Below are positions 23,212 through 30,478 of a stretch of 32,058 nucleotides of DNA, piece after piece. Both the position numbers and the translations under genes were made by a program. Under the pieces are notes generated by a model that did not search any database, was not told the origin of the DNA, and saw only the letters and a list, made by a program, of their open reading frames with translations. The number at the start of each line of letters is the position of its first letter. Position 1 is the stretch's first letter. Source of the DNA: Clostridiales bacterium (GTDB taxonomy: Bacteria; Bacillota; Clostridia; Oscillospirales; QAKW01); assembly GCA_003343605.1 (NCBI GenBank), contig QAKW01000049.1, positions 1 through 32,058 on the forward strand, in the 5' to 3' direction.

Positions 23212-24591
23212 ATGAATACAGAACATCAAACCCTGCGGGAAGAGCTGGAGGAGCATGTCCGCCTGTCTTCCGCGCCTTCTGAGCTGAAAATTACGGATTT
23301 GCGGGTAGCGCATCTGAACGGGGCGCCCAAGCACTGCCCGCTGCTCAAGCTTTATACCAATCAGGGTATTGTTGGCTACGGGGAAGTGCGCGATGCTTCC
23401 AGCGCTACTTATGCGCTGATGCTGAAATCGCGCCTGATCGGGGAAAATCCCTGCAATGTGGAAAAATTATTCCGCCGGATCCGCCAGTTCGGGGGGCCTT
23501 CCCGCCGGGGCGGCGGTGTTTCCGGGCTGGAGATTGCGCTTTGGGATCTTGCAGGAAAGGCATGGGGCGTTCCGCTCTGGCAGATGCTGGGCGGTAAATT
23601 CCGCGATCGGATCCGCGTATATTGCGATACAGATGTGGAAGGCCGGCATAGCGGGATCGATATGGGCCGCGCCTTAAAAAGCCGTATGGATCAGGGCTTT
23701 ACTTTTTTAAAAATGGATCTCGGGCTGGAACTGCTGCTGGAGGAGCCGGGCTGCCTGTGTGCGCCGGCGGGCTTTCTGGACGATATTAAAAAATATTCCA
23801 TGAAAGCGCTGCAGCATCAGAAAGGTTCGATCGACCGGGATCTGATGCGGGGGAAAAACTATGAGACGTTTACGGTTCCGCACCACGCAACCGGCATTCA
23901 GATTACCGAAAAGGGATATAACTATCTGGAAAATTATGTAAAAGAAGTACGCTCTGTAATAGGCTATGAAATCCCGCTGGCAATCGATCACCTGGGGCAT
24001 ATCGGCGCGGGGGAGATCATTCGGCTGGCCGGCAGGCTGGAGCCTTACAATATTGCCTGGCTGGAGGATGTGGCGCCGTGGCATTATCCGCGCCAGTATG
24101 CGCGGATCGCCCGGGCAACAACGATCCCCCTGTGCACCGGCGAAGATATCTATCTGGCCGAAAATTTCCGGCCGCTGATGGAAAGCGGCGGGGTGGCGGT
24201 GGTGCACCCGGATATTTTAACGGTTGGCGGGGCAATGGAGCTGAAAAAGCTGGGCGGCCTGTGCGAAGAATACGGAGCAGCGATGGCAATTCACATGGCG
24301 GAGAGTCCTGTTGCCTGTATGGCGGCGGTTCACGCGGCTGCCGCAGTACCGCATCTGCTGGCGCTGGAATTCCATTCTGCGGATATTCCCTGGTGGGCGG
24401 ATCTGGCGAAAGGGCTGGAACGGCCTTTGATACGCAACGGTTTTATCGCGGTGCCCGACCGGCCGGGCCTGGGAATCGAAGCACTCAATGAAGAGCTGAT
24501 TGCGGCGCATCTGCACACGGAATATCCCGGCCTTTGGGAACCGACGGACTGCTGGAACCGGGAATGGGCCAACGATCGGGAATGGAGCTGA
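23212..24591 (+). CDS. Enolase-superfamily sugar-acid dehydratase (mandelate racemase/MLE family)
   Basis: 459 residues. An N-terminal capping domain (about 25-140; EIALWDLAGKAWGVPLWQM) is followed by a TIM barrel. The metal ligands are D259 (AIDHLGH), E285 (WLEDVAP) and E311 (TGEDIY), spaced 26 and 26, with H361 (IHMAES) as the base and K167 in FLKMDLG. This is the layout of acid-sugar dehydratases in the mandelate racemase subgroup, such as galactonate, mannonate or xylonate dehydratases. It has an insertion of about 50 residues after K167 (about 172-225). GGAG precedes the ATG. It is the first gene of the cluster, and the next gene begins 3 bases after its stop. The likely reaction is aldonate to 2-keto-3-deoxyaldonate; the substrate is unproven. 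Confidence 0.9.
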   Translation: MNTEHQTLREELEEHVRLSSAPSELKITDLRVAHLNGAPKHCPLLKLYTNQGIVGYGEVRDASSATYALMLKSRLIGENPCNVEKLFRRIRQFGGPSRRGGGVSGLEIALWDLAGKAWGVPLWQMLGGKFRDRIRVYCDTDVEGRHSGIDMGRALKSRMDQGFTFLKMDLGLELLLEEPGCLCAPAGFLDDIKKYSMKALQHQKGSIDRDLMRGKNYETFTVPHHATGIQITEKGYNYLENYVKEVRSVIGYEIPLAIDHLGHIGAGEIIRLAGRLEPYNIAWLEDVAPWHYPRQYARIARATTIPLCTGEDIYLAENFRPLMESGGVAVVHPDILTVGGAMELKKLGGLCEEYGAAMAIHMAESPVACMAAVHAAAAVPHLLALEFHSADIPWWADLAKGLERPLIRNGFIAVPDRPGLGIEALNEELIAAHLHTEYPGLWEPTDCWNREWANDREWS

Positions 24592-24594
24592 AAA

Positions 24595-25287
24595 ATGAAA
24601 CTGAAATGGCTTGGACAAGGCGGCTTTTTATTATGGGATGAGCGGCATCAAATCTGCATTGATCCGTATCTTTCCGATGCGGTGCGGAGAATCGCCGGGC
24701 GGGCGCGGCTGCGCCCCGCGCCCGTGAAACCAGATGACCTGGCAGCCGATATCGTGATCTGCACCCATAACCATCCGGACCATCTGGATATCGACGCAAT
24801 CCCCGCGATGGATCTGGAGCATCTTGTTTTTCTGGCTCCGAAAGCCTGCGAAGCGCCGCTCAGGGAGCTGGGCGTGCGCCACTATCAGGGATTTGATGTG
24901 GGAGAAACCTTTTCTCTCGGTGCGTTTAAGCTGGAGGCGGTATTTGCCGATCATACGGTTCCGGCAATCGGCGTTCTTCTGCAGCACGGTGCAACCACGA
25001 TTTATTTTTCCGGCGATACGCTTTATCACCCCAGGCTGGAGGCGCTAAAACAGCGGGGAATTGATTTAATGATGATCTGTATCAACGGGCGGCTGGGAAA
25101 TATGAATGCAGAAGAAGCGGCACGGCTGACTGAAATAATCCGGCCGAAAACCGCTGTTCCCTGCCATTATGATCTGCTGGCCGGCAACACGGCGGATCCC
25201 CGGAGCTATACCGCGCTGCTTTCCGGCGGCAACGGCAGAATCCTGCAATATAATACAGAATATGAGGTGGAAGGATGTTTGATCTGA
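24595..25287 (+). CDS. UlaG-like metallo-beta-lactamase-fold hydrolase (putative sugar lactonase)
   Basis: A 230-residue cytosolic MBL-fold protein. The metal motif HNHPDH (in CTHNHPDHLD) is followed by the D of FSGDTLYHP and the H of VPCHYD. It starts with LKWLGQGGFLL, typical of the UlaG/YtnP-like group, which includes L-ascorbate-6-phosphate lactonase. The gene lies 3 bases after the dehydratase stop and overlaps the SDR start by 13 bases, so it is tightly coupled. In context, hydrolysis of an aldonolactone to the aldonate is the natural guess, but the family is broad and this is inference. Confidence 0.84.
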   Translation: MKLKWLGQGGFLLWDERHQICIDPYLSDAVRRIAGRARLRPAPVKPDDLAADIVICTHNHPDHLDIDAIPAMDLEHLVFLAPKACEAPLRELGVRHYQGFDVGETFSLGAFKLEAVFADHTVPAIGVLLQHGATTIYFSGDTLYHPRLEALKQRGIDLMMICINGRLGNMNAEEAARLTEIIRPKTAVPCHYDLLAGNTADPRSYTALLSGGNGRILQYNTEYEVEGCLI

Positions 25288-26006
25288 ACGGAAAACGCGC
25301 GCTGGTTACCGGGGCAACGCAGGGAATCGGGCTGGCGGCCGCCGCCAGGCTGGGTGAAGCGGGGGCGTCTGTTTATCTCAACGGAGCCAGCAGCCCGGAT
25401 AAATGCCTGCGGGCCGCGCAGGCGGTTCCGGGTGGGATGCCGGCCCATGCCGACTTGATGGATCCGCAGGGGGCAGACCGGCTGTTCCGGCAGACCGGGC
25501 CGGTGGATATTCTTGTTTTAAACGCTTCGGTGCAATACCGGACACCCTGGGATCAGATCGATGAAGAGGAGCTGGAGCACCAGCTCCGGCTGAATTTTAA
25601 AAGCGCACTCCGGCTGATGCAGCTTTATCTGCCCGCCATGAAGCGGAACGGCTGGGGGCGTGTGATTGCGGTGGGCAGTGTGCAGCAGTATAAACCGCAT
25701 CCGGATATGGCGGTTTATGCCGCTACCAAAGCGGCGCAGATGAATCTGGTTCAGAATCTGGCAAAGCAGCTTGCGCCGTTTGGTATCACGGTTAATAATA
25801 TCGCGCCGGGTGTGATCGCAACGCCACGCAACCGGGAGGCGCTGGCAGATGCCGCTTATGCGCCCCGCGTACTTGCCGGTATTCCGATGGGTTACGCGGG
25901 CGAAGCCGGCGACTGCGCGGCGGGGATCCTTTTTCTTGCCTCGCAGGAGGCGCGGTATATCACCGGGGCGGATCTGGTGATCGATGGCGGGATGCACCTG
26001 CGCTGA
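25275..26006 (+). CDS. Short-chain dehydrogenase/reductase (putative sugar dehydrogenase)
   Basis: A 243-residue classical SDR. The Rossmann motif is TGATQGIG (12-19), NAS stands in the NAG position, the catalytic Ser is in VGSVQQ, and YAATK carries the Tyr-Lys pair. The ITGADLVIDGG end matches the usual SDR C terminus. The length is typical. GGAAGG precedes the ATG, which lies within the MBL gene's last codons (13-base overlap). Relatives include glucose 1-dehydrogenase, gluconate 5-dehydrogenase and KduD. Oxidation of the aldose C1 would fit the neighbouring lactonase and dehydratase; oxidation at another carbon is possible. Confidence 0.9.
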   Translation: MFDLNGKRALVTGATQGIGLAAAARLGEAGASVYLNGASSPDKCLRAAQAVPGGMPAHADLMDPQGADRLFRQTGPVDILVLNASVQYRTPWDQIDEEELEHQLRLNFKSALRLMQLYLPAMKRNGWGRVIAVGSVQQYKPHPDMAVYAATKAAQMNLVQNLAKQLAPFGITVNNIAPGVIATPRNREALADAAYAPRVLAGIPMGYAGEAGDCAAGILFLASQEARYITGADLVIDGGMHLR

Positions 26007-26022
26007 TAAGGGGGAATGAGCA

Positions 26023-26925
26023 GTGAAATTGAACAGCCGGGAAGAAATTATTGCGCTGACGCCGCTCTGGAAAGGCGAACGCCTGCCGGATGGCCGGCCC
26101 AAAGTGGCGGAGCATTACCTGCAGGCGCTTGCGCATTTAACGCTGGAGGAAATCTGGAAGCCCATATTTGTTTTGGGTTATGAAAGCCAGTTTGAAGGGA
26201 GGCTCGCCGCGCTGCATACAGATGGCCGCAAGCTGATCGGCCGCGCGGTTACGGCGAGCTTTTGCCCCATGCGGCCGGATCTGGATCTGGTTGTAAAAGA
26301 AGAAGGCCGGGCGGAGGGGCGCACCGGCACTTATAATCAATGGGTGATCGATAACCTGATGGAAGGGGACGTCGCTGTGATCGATATGTATGATAAGATC
26401 TATAAAGGGACGTTTCTCGGCGGGAACCTTACAACCGCGCTGAAGCAAAAAACCAAAACCGGCGGCGCCGTGATCTGGGGCGGCATCCGGGATGTGGAGC
26501 AGATGCAGCGGATTTCCGGGGTGCAGGTCTATTACCGCGGAATCGATCCCACGCCAATCCGGGATTTTATTATGACCGGATATAATACGTCTACCAGAAT
26601 CGGCAATGCGGTTTGTCTGCCGGGAGACATTGTTTTCGGCGGGGGCGGGGGTGTGCTTTTTATACCGCCCCATCTGGTGGCGGATGTGGTGGAGGGCGCC
26701 TCCAAAACCCAGGTGAAAGATTTGTTTGGATTTGAAATGATCGGGCAAAACCGGTTTACAACCGCGCAGATCGATCAGAATATCTGGTCGGAAGAAATGC
26801 TCGATTTGCTGATGGCGTTTATAGAGCAGGATCAAAGAGCGGCGCCTTACCGCGGGCTGAATTGGTCGCAGGAATACCGCCTGGCGCGGGAAACGCATCC
26901 GGCGGAAGGCCAGTCGGCGCTGTAG
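26023..26925 (+). CDS. RraA-family aldolase/lyase (2-keto acid type)
   Basis: 300 residues, longer than the 160-220 of minimal RraA proteins because of an N-terminal extension of about 70 residues. Core motifs are LGGNLTTALKQKTKTGGAV and then GGIRDVEQM, where the Arg binds the pyruvate-like carboxylate and the Asp binds the metal, as in 4-hydroxy-4-methyl-2-oxoglutarate aldolases; GDIVFGGGGGVLFIP follows. The GTG start at 26023 is preceded by AAGGGGGAATGA. RraA relatives cleave 4-hydroxy-2-keto acids to pyruvate plus an oxo compound, so it could cleave a 2-keto-3-deoxyaldonate here. An RNase E regulator role (E. coli RraA) is unlikely in this context. Confidence 0.84.
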   Translation: MKLNSREEIIALTPLWKGERLPDGRPKVAEHYLQALAHLTLEEIWKPIFVLGYESQFEGRLAALHTDGRKLIGRAVTASFCPMRPDLDLVVKEEGRAEGRTGTYNQWVIDNLMEGDVAVIDMYDKIYKGTFLGGNLTTALKQKTKTGGAVIWGGIRDVEQMQRISGVQVYYRGIDPTPIRDFIMTGYNTSTRIGNAVCLPGDIVFGGGGGVLFIPPHLVADVVEGASKTQVKDLFGFEMIGQNRFTTAQIDQNIWSEEMLDLLMAFIEQDQRAAPYRGLNWSQEYRLARETHPAEGQSAL

Positions 26926-26977
26926 AACGGATGTGCAGCGGGGCCAATGCCCCGAGATCGATAGAAGGAGAGAAAAA

Positions 26978-28315
26978 ATGACAAGAACCCAAGCGGTTAC
27001 AGAGCTGATGGACCGAAATAAAGAAGAGGTGGAAGCGCGAATCGCCTATGGCATCGAAGCGCATCGAAAGGGCTCTTTTTGCCTCAGATTGATGGATGAA
27101 AGCGGCGTGCCGGCGGCCGGCGTGCGGGTAAAAATTGAGCAGATCGGCCATGAATTTCAGCACGGCGCCAATCTGTTTATGCTGGATCAGCACGAAACAG
27201 CGGAAAAAAAACAAAAATACCGCGCGGCATTTGCGGAATGTTTCAATTTGGCCACGCTTCCGTTTTACTGGGATACGCTGGAGCCGGAAGAGGGAAACCC
27301 GCGTTTCGGCGCGGAAAGTTCATTCGTCTACCGGCGGCCGCCGGTGGATCCCTGCCTTGCATACTGCAGGGAAAACGGCATTGCGCCGAAGGCGCATTGC
27401 CTGAATTACGATCATTTTACGCCTGCCTGGCTGCTGGGAGCGGATGTGGCGGAAATAAAGCGGCGGCTGGCCGGGCGGTTTGAGATCCTGGCGAAACGGT
27501 ACCGGGATGAAATCAACTGCTGGGAAGTGGTGAATGAGCTGCTCTGCCACAACGGTGCAACGGCTTTTTACAATGATCCGGAAATCCTGGAATGGTCTTT
27601 CCGGATGGCGGAACGGTATTTTCCCCGGAACGAGCTGATGATCAACGAATCCAACTGGCATATATTCAGCCGCAAAAACGGCGGCAGCCTGGATCTGGGC
27701 AACCGGAATCCTTATTACATGCTGGTGGAGCGCGCGCTGCATCATGGCGCGCGGATCGATTCCATCGGGATGCAGTTCCACCTGTTTTTCAAAAAAGAGC
27801 TGGAAGGAAAGAACAAAGCGTTCTATGATTTCAGCGCCGTCTACCGGATTCTGGATCAGTTTGCCCTGCTGGGTAAACCGCTTCAGATTACGGAGGTTAC
27901 CGTACCGGCCTATGATAATACAGCGGAAGATTATGCGCTGCAGGCGGAAATTCTGCGGCGGCTTCTGCGCATCTGGTTTTCGCATCCGGCGATCGAGGGT
28001 GTGGTCTACTGGAATCTGGTAGACGGCTACGCCTATCAAGCGGAGCCCGGGGACATGACAGCCGGCGAAAATTACTACCGGGGCGGCCTGCTGGATTTTG
28101 ATCTGAATCCAAAACCGGCCTACCGGGCGATGGCGGATCTGTTTCAGAAAGAATGGCATACCGCGCTTTCGGGTGAAAGCGGCGCGGACGGCACCCTTCA
28201 GTTCCGGGGATTTTACGGCCGCTACCGGGTTACTTTAGAGCAAAACGGCGTGCAAAAAGAAGAAATACTGGATTTCAAAAAAACAGGCGGCCATACGCGG
28301 CAACTGCAATTTTGA
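26978..28315 (+). CDS. Intracellular GH10-type glycoside hydrolase (xylanase family)
   Basis: 445 residues without a signal peptide, so it acts in the cytosol on imported oligosaccharides. A small N-terminal beta domain (about 25-65; LRLMDESGVPAAGVRVKI) precedes the GH10 TIM barrel. FYWDTLEPEEG, AHCLNYDHFTPAW, CWEVVNEL with the acid/base E187, and ITEVTV with the nucleophile E306 are all present. A short C-terminal beta extension (about 390-445) follows. I chose the ATG at 26978 because of GAAGGAGAG upstream; the track to 26933 has no such site. It is the last gene of the AraC-linked cluster. Xylo-oligosaccharides are the family's usual substrate, but divergent GH10 members act on other beta-linked sugars. 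Confidence 0.9.
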   Translation: MTRTQAVTELMDRNKEEVEARIAYGIEAHRKGSFCLRLMDESGVPAAGVRVKIEQIGHEFQHGANLFMLDQHETAEKKQKYRAAFAECFNLATLPFYWDTLEPEEGNPRFGAESSFVYRRPPVDPCLAYCRENGIAPKAHCLNYDHFTPAWLLGADVAEIKRRLAGRFEILAKRYRDEINCWEVVNELLCHNGATAFYNDPEILEWSFRMAERYFPRNELMINESNWHIFSRKNGGSLDLGNRNPYYMLVERALHHGARIDSIGMQFHLFFKKELEGKNKAFYDFSAVYRILDQFALLGKPLQITEVTVPAYDNTAEDYALQAEILRRLLRIWFSHPAIEGVVYWNLVDGYAYQAEPGDMTAGENYYRGGLLDFDLNPKPAYRAMADLFQKEWHTALSGESGADGTLQFRGFYGRYRVTLEQNGVQKEEILDFKKTGGHTRQLQF

Positions 28316-28318
28316 AAG

Positions 28319-28365
28319 AAGAGAACCGGGCGGCGCATAAAGCGTTGCCCGGCTCTTTCTTTTTC
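28319..28365 (+). terminator. Terminator after GH10 gene
   Basis: The hairpin AGAGAACCGGGCGGCGC / GCGTTGCCCGGCTCT, with small internal mismatches, is followed by TTCTTTTT. It ends the catabolic cluster. Confidence 0.82.
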
Positions 28366-28493
28366 AGGGAAAACGAAAGCATCGAAACCGGTATTTTTTG
28401 GCTGGATGCGGTCAAAGATAAAAAGGGTACAGGCGGGTGAAAATTTCCATAAGACCGCCTCGAAAAAAGTATTTTAAATTGTGGAATCCGCCG

Positions 28494-28522
28494 TTGACAG
28501 CGCTGGACATTCATGTTAAAAT
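28494..28522 (+). promoter_or_regulatory. Promoter of decarboxylase operon
   Basis: A perfect TTGACA (28494-28499), 17-base spacer, extended -10 TGTTAAAAT (TAAAAT at 28517-28522). The 130 bases between the previous terminator and this promoter hold nothing else that I can see. Confidence 0.85.
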
Positions 28523-28571
28523 TACCTACAATGGAAAAAATGGGGTTCTATTGGAAAGGAGGATGGTTCTA

Positions 28572-28868
28572 TTGTTTAAAGCAGCTTTAATGGTTGAAGG
28601 AACGATGCCGATTGGGAACGTTGTTCTTTTGGGATTGGGCACCGTTTTTGTTGGCCTGATTTCGATTGTCATTCTTTGCTGGCTGATGGGCAAGATTGTA
28701 TCGCCGGCAGAGAAAAAAAAGGCCTCGCCGGAACCGGCGGCTCCCGCACCGGCGGCAGCCGGTATCCCGAACCGGCCGGAACTGGCCGCAGTGATATCCT
28801 GTGTTGTTGCAGAGGAGCTGGGGACCGATGTATCTGCGATTCGCATACTGTCGCTGAAAAAACTATAA
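28572..28868 (+). CDS. Small membrane subunit (OadG/gamma-like) of Na+-translocating decarboxylase
   Basis: 98 residues: one transmembrane helix (about 15-42; VLLGLGTVFVGLISIVILCW), an Ala/Pro-rich linker, then a short charged C-terminal segment that resembles the tail of clostridial OadG-like proteins (ELAAVISCVVAEELG). The start is TTG at 28572 with AAAGGAGG 9 bases upstream; a nearer ATG (28563) would overlap that site. The gamma subunit anchors the alpha subunit and biotin carrier to the beta subunit. It is the first gene of a four-gene run, with the biotin carrier 28 bases downstream. Confidence 0.82.
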   Translation: MFKAALMVEGTMPIGNVVLLGLGTVFVGLISIVILCWLMGKIVSPAEKKKASPEPAAPAPAAAGIPNRPELAAVISCVVAEELGTDVSAIRILSLKKL

Positions 28869-28896
28869 GTAACTGAAGAGAGGATTTGATGGAACC

Positions 28897-29253
28897 ATGA
28901 AAAAATATAAAGTAAATGTAAACGGCAATCTTTATGAAGTAACACTGGAAGTAATGGACGGTCCTGCGCCGGCAGCCCCCGCGGCGGCGCCCGCGCCTGC
29001 CGCCGCTCCGCAGGCTCCTGCCGCAGCGGCCCCCGCAGGCGGCCAGACGATCGCGGCCCCGATGCCGGGTACCATCCTTGCGGTAAACGTTTCAAACGGT
29101 GCGGCGGTCAAGAAGGGTGATGTTTTATTTATTCTGGAAGCAATGAAGATGGAAAATGAAATTATGGCCCCCTGCGACGGCACGGCCGCCGGCGTATCCG
29201 TTGCAAAAGGCGCAACCGTTTCTTCCGGCGATCTGCTTTGCTCCATCCAGTAA
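28897..29253 (+). CDS. Biotin carboxyl carrier subunit of the decarboxylase
   Basis: 118 residues. A short N-terminal strand region (MKKYKVNVNGNLYEV) and an Ala/Pro-rich flexible linker (about 25-47) are followed by a biotinyl domain with EAMKMEN, where K84 is the biotinylated lysine. It carries CO2 from the alpha subunit to the membrane beta subunit. The separate carrier gene is typical of clostridial decarboxylases, in which the alpha subunit lacks its own biotin domain; that matches the gene at 30479. Confidence 0.93.
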   Translation: MKKYKVNVNGNLYEVTLEVMDGPAPAAPAAAPAPAAAPQAPAAAAPAGGQTIAAPMPGTILAVNVSNGAAVKKGDVLFILEAMKMENEIMAPCDGTAAGVSVAKGATVSSGDLLCSIQ

Positions 29254-29283
29254 TGTTTGGCGGATTGGAGGCATTGAAATAAA

Positions 29284-30468
29284 ATGTTGGAATCGATTCA
29301 AAACTTTCTGAATCAGACCGGGTTCACCCAGTTTATGCAGGAGGGAAACTGGAAATGCCTGATTATGATCGGCATTGCGTTTGTTCTTGCTTATCTGGCG
29401 ATTGTAAAGCAGTATGAGCCGCTGCTTTTGCTGCCGATCGCTTTCGGCATGCTGCTGACCAATCTGCCGGGCGCCGATATGTTTCATGAGGCGCTGTTTG
29501 CAGAAGGGCATGTCGACTGGGCGGCATTCGGGGATACTTCAGTTGCCAAAGGGCTGCTGGATTACCTGTATTTGGGCGTAAAGCTCGGAATCTATCCCTG
29601 CCTGATATTCCTGGGCGTTGGCGCGATGACCGATTTCGGTCCGCTGATCGCCAATCCCAAAAGCCTGCTGCTTGGCGCTGCGGCGCAGCTGGGGATATTC
29701 GTCACCTTTGTTGGCGCGCGCCTGCTGAATTTTACCGAAGCGCAATCGAGCTCCATCGGCATTATCGGCGGGGCCGACGGGCCGACGGCTATTTATGTCA
29801 CCTCGATGCTGGCGCCGGAGCTATTGGGCCCGATTGCCGTGGCGGCCTATTCGTATATGGCGCTGGTGCCGGTGATTCAGCCGCCGATTATGCGCCTGCT
29901 GACCACCAAAAAGGAGCGGCAGATCCGTATGGAAACGCTGCGGCCGGTCAGCAGAACGGAAAAAATTCTCTTTCCTTTTATAGTAACAGCGTTTGTTGCG
30001 CTGCTGGTTCCCTCCGCGGCTGCACTGGTCGGCTGCCTGATGCTCGGAAATCTGTTCCGGGAAACGGGCGTTGTGGAGCGTTTGAGCAAAACGGTTCAGA
30101 ACGAGCTGATGAATATTGTTACAATCTTTCTCGGAATTTCCGTGGGCGCCACGGCTACCGCGGCAACCTTCCTTTCCTGGAATACCATTAAGATCATCAT
30201 CATGGGCGTTGTTGCCTTTGGGATGGGCACCGCCGGCGGTGTGCTGCTTGCGAAATTTATGAATCTCTTCCTGAAGAAAAAGATCAATCCGCTGATCGGA
30301 TCCGCCGGTGTTTCGGCTGTTCCAATGGCGGCACGCGTTTCACAGGTAGAGGGCCAGAAGGAGGATCCGGGCAACTTCCTGCTGATGCATGCGATGGGCC
30401 CCAATGTGGCGGGGGTAATCGGGTCTGCGATCGCGGCCGGTGTTTTAATCGCGATGTTCGGCGGTTAA
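29284..30468 (+). CDS. Na+-translocating decarboxylase beta subunit (OadB/MmdB/GcdB family)
   Basis: 394 residues with about nine to eleven transmembrane helices. The conserved GGADGPTAIYVTS segment includes D165, equivalent to the Na+-site Asp of the beta subunits, and a late SAGVSAVPMAARV motif is present. It decarboxylates carboxybiotin and pumps Na+ out of the cell. The ribosome site GGAGG lies about 13 bases before the ATG, which is longer than usual, but no nearer start is open. The beta family is shared by oxaloacetate, methylmalonyl-CoA and glutaconyl-CoA decarboxylases, so the substrate is set by the alpha subunit next door. Confidence 0.95.
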   Translation: MLESIQNFLNQTGFTQFMQEGNWKCLIMIGIAFVLAYLAIVKQYEPLLLLPIAFGMLLTNLPGADMFHEALFAEGHVDWAAFGDTSVAKGLLDYLYLGVKLGIYPCLIFLGVGAMTDFGPLIANPKSLLLGAAAQLGIFVTFVGARLLNFTEAQSSSIGIIGGADGPTAIYVTSMLAPELLGPIAVAAYSYMALVPVIQPPIMRLLTTKKERQIRMETLRPVSRTEKILFPFIVTAFVALLVPSAAALVGCLMLGNLFRETGVVERLSKTVQNELMNIVTIFLGISVGATATAATFLSWNTIKIIIMGVVAFGMGTAGGVLLAKFMNLFLKKKINPLIGSAGVSAVPMAARVSQVEGQKEDPGNFLLMHAMGPNVAGVIGSAIAAGVLIAMFGG

Positions 30469-30478
30469 GGAGGATAAT

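Noticed and set aside
26023..26925. RraA-type RNase E regulator
   Set aside because: The protein is much longer than E. coli RraA, sits in a sugar operon and keeps aldolase residues; Clostridia-type RNA decay does not suggest this role here.
27320..28159. 279-codon minus-strand frame across the GH10 gene
   Set aside because: Antisense shadow of a gene with catalytic motifs in place; no ribosome site and no known pattern.
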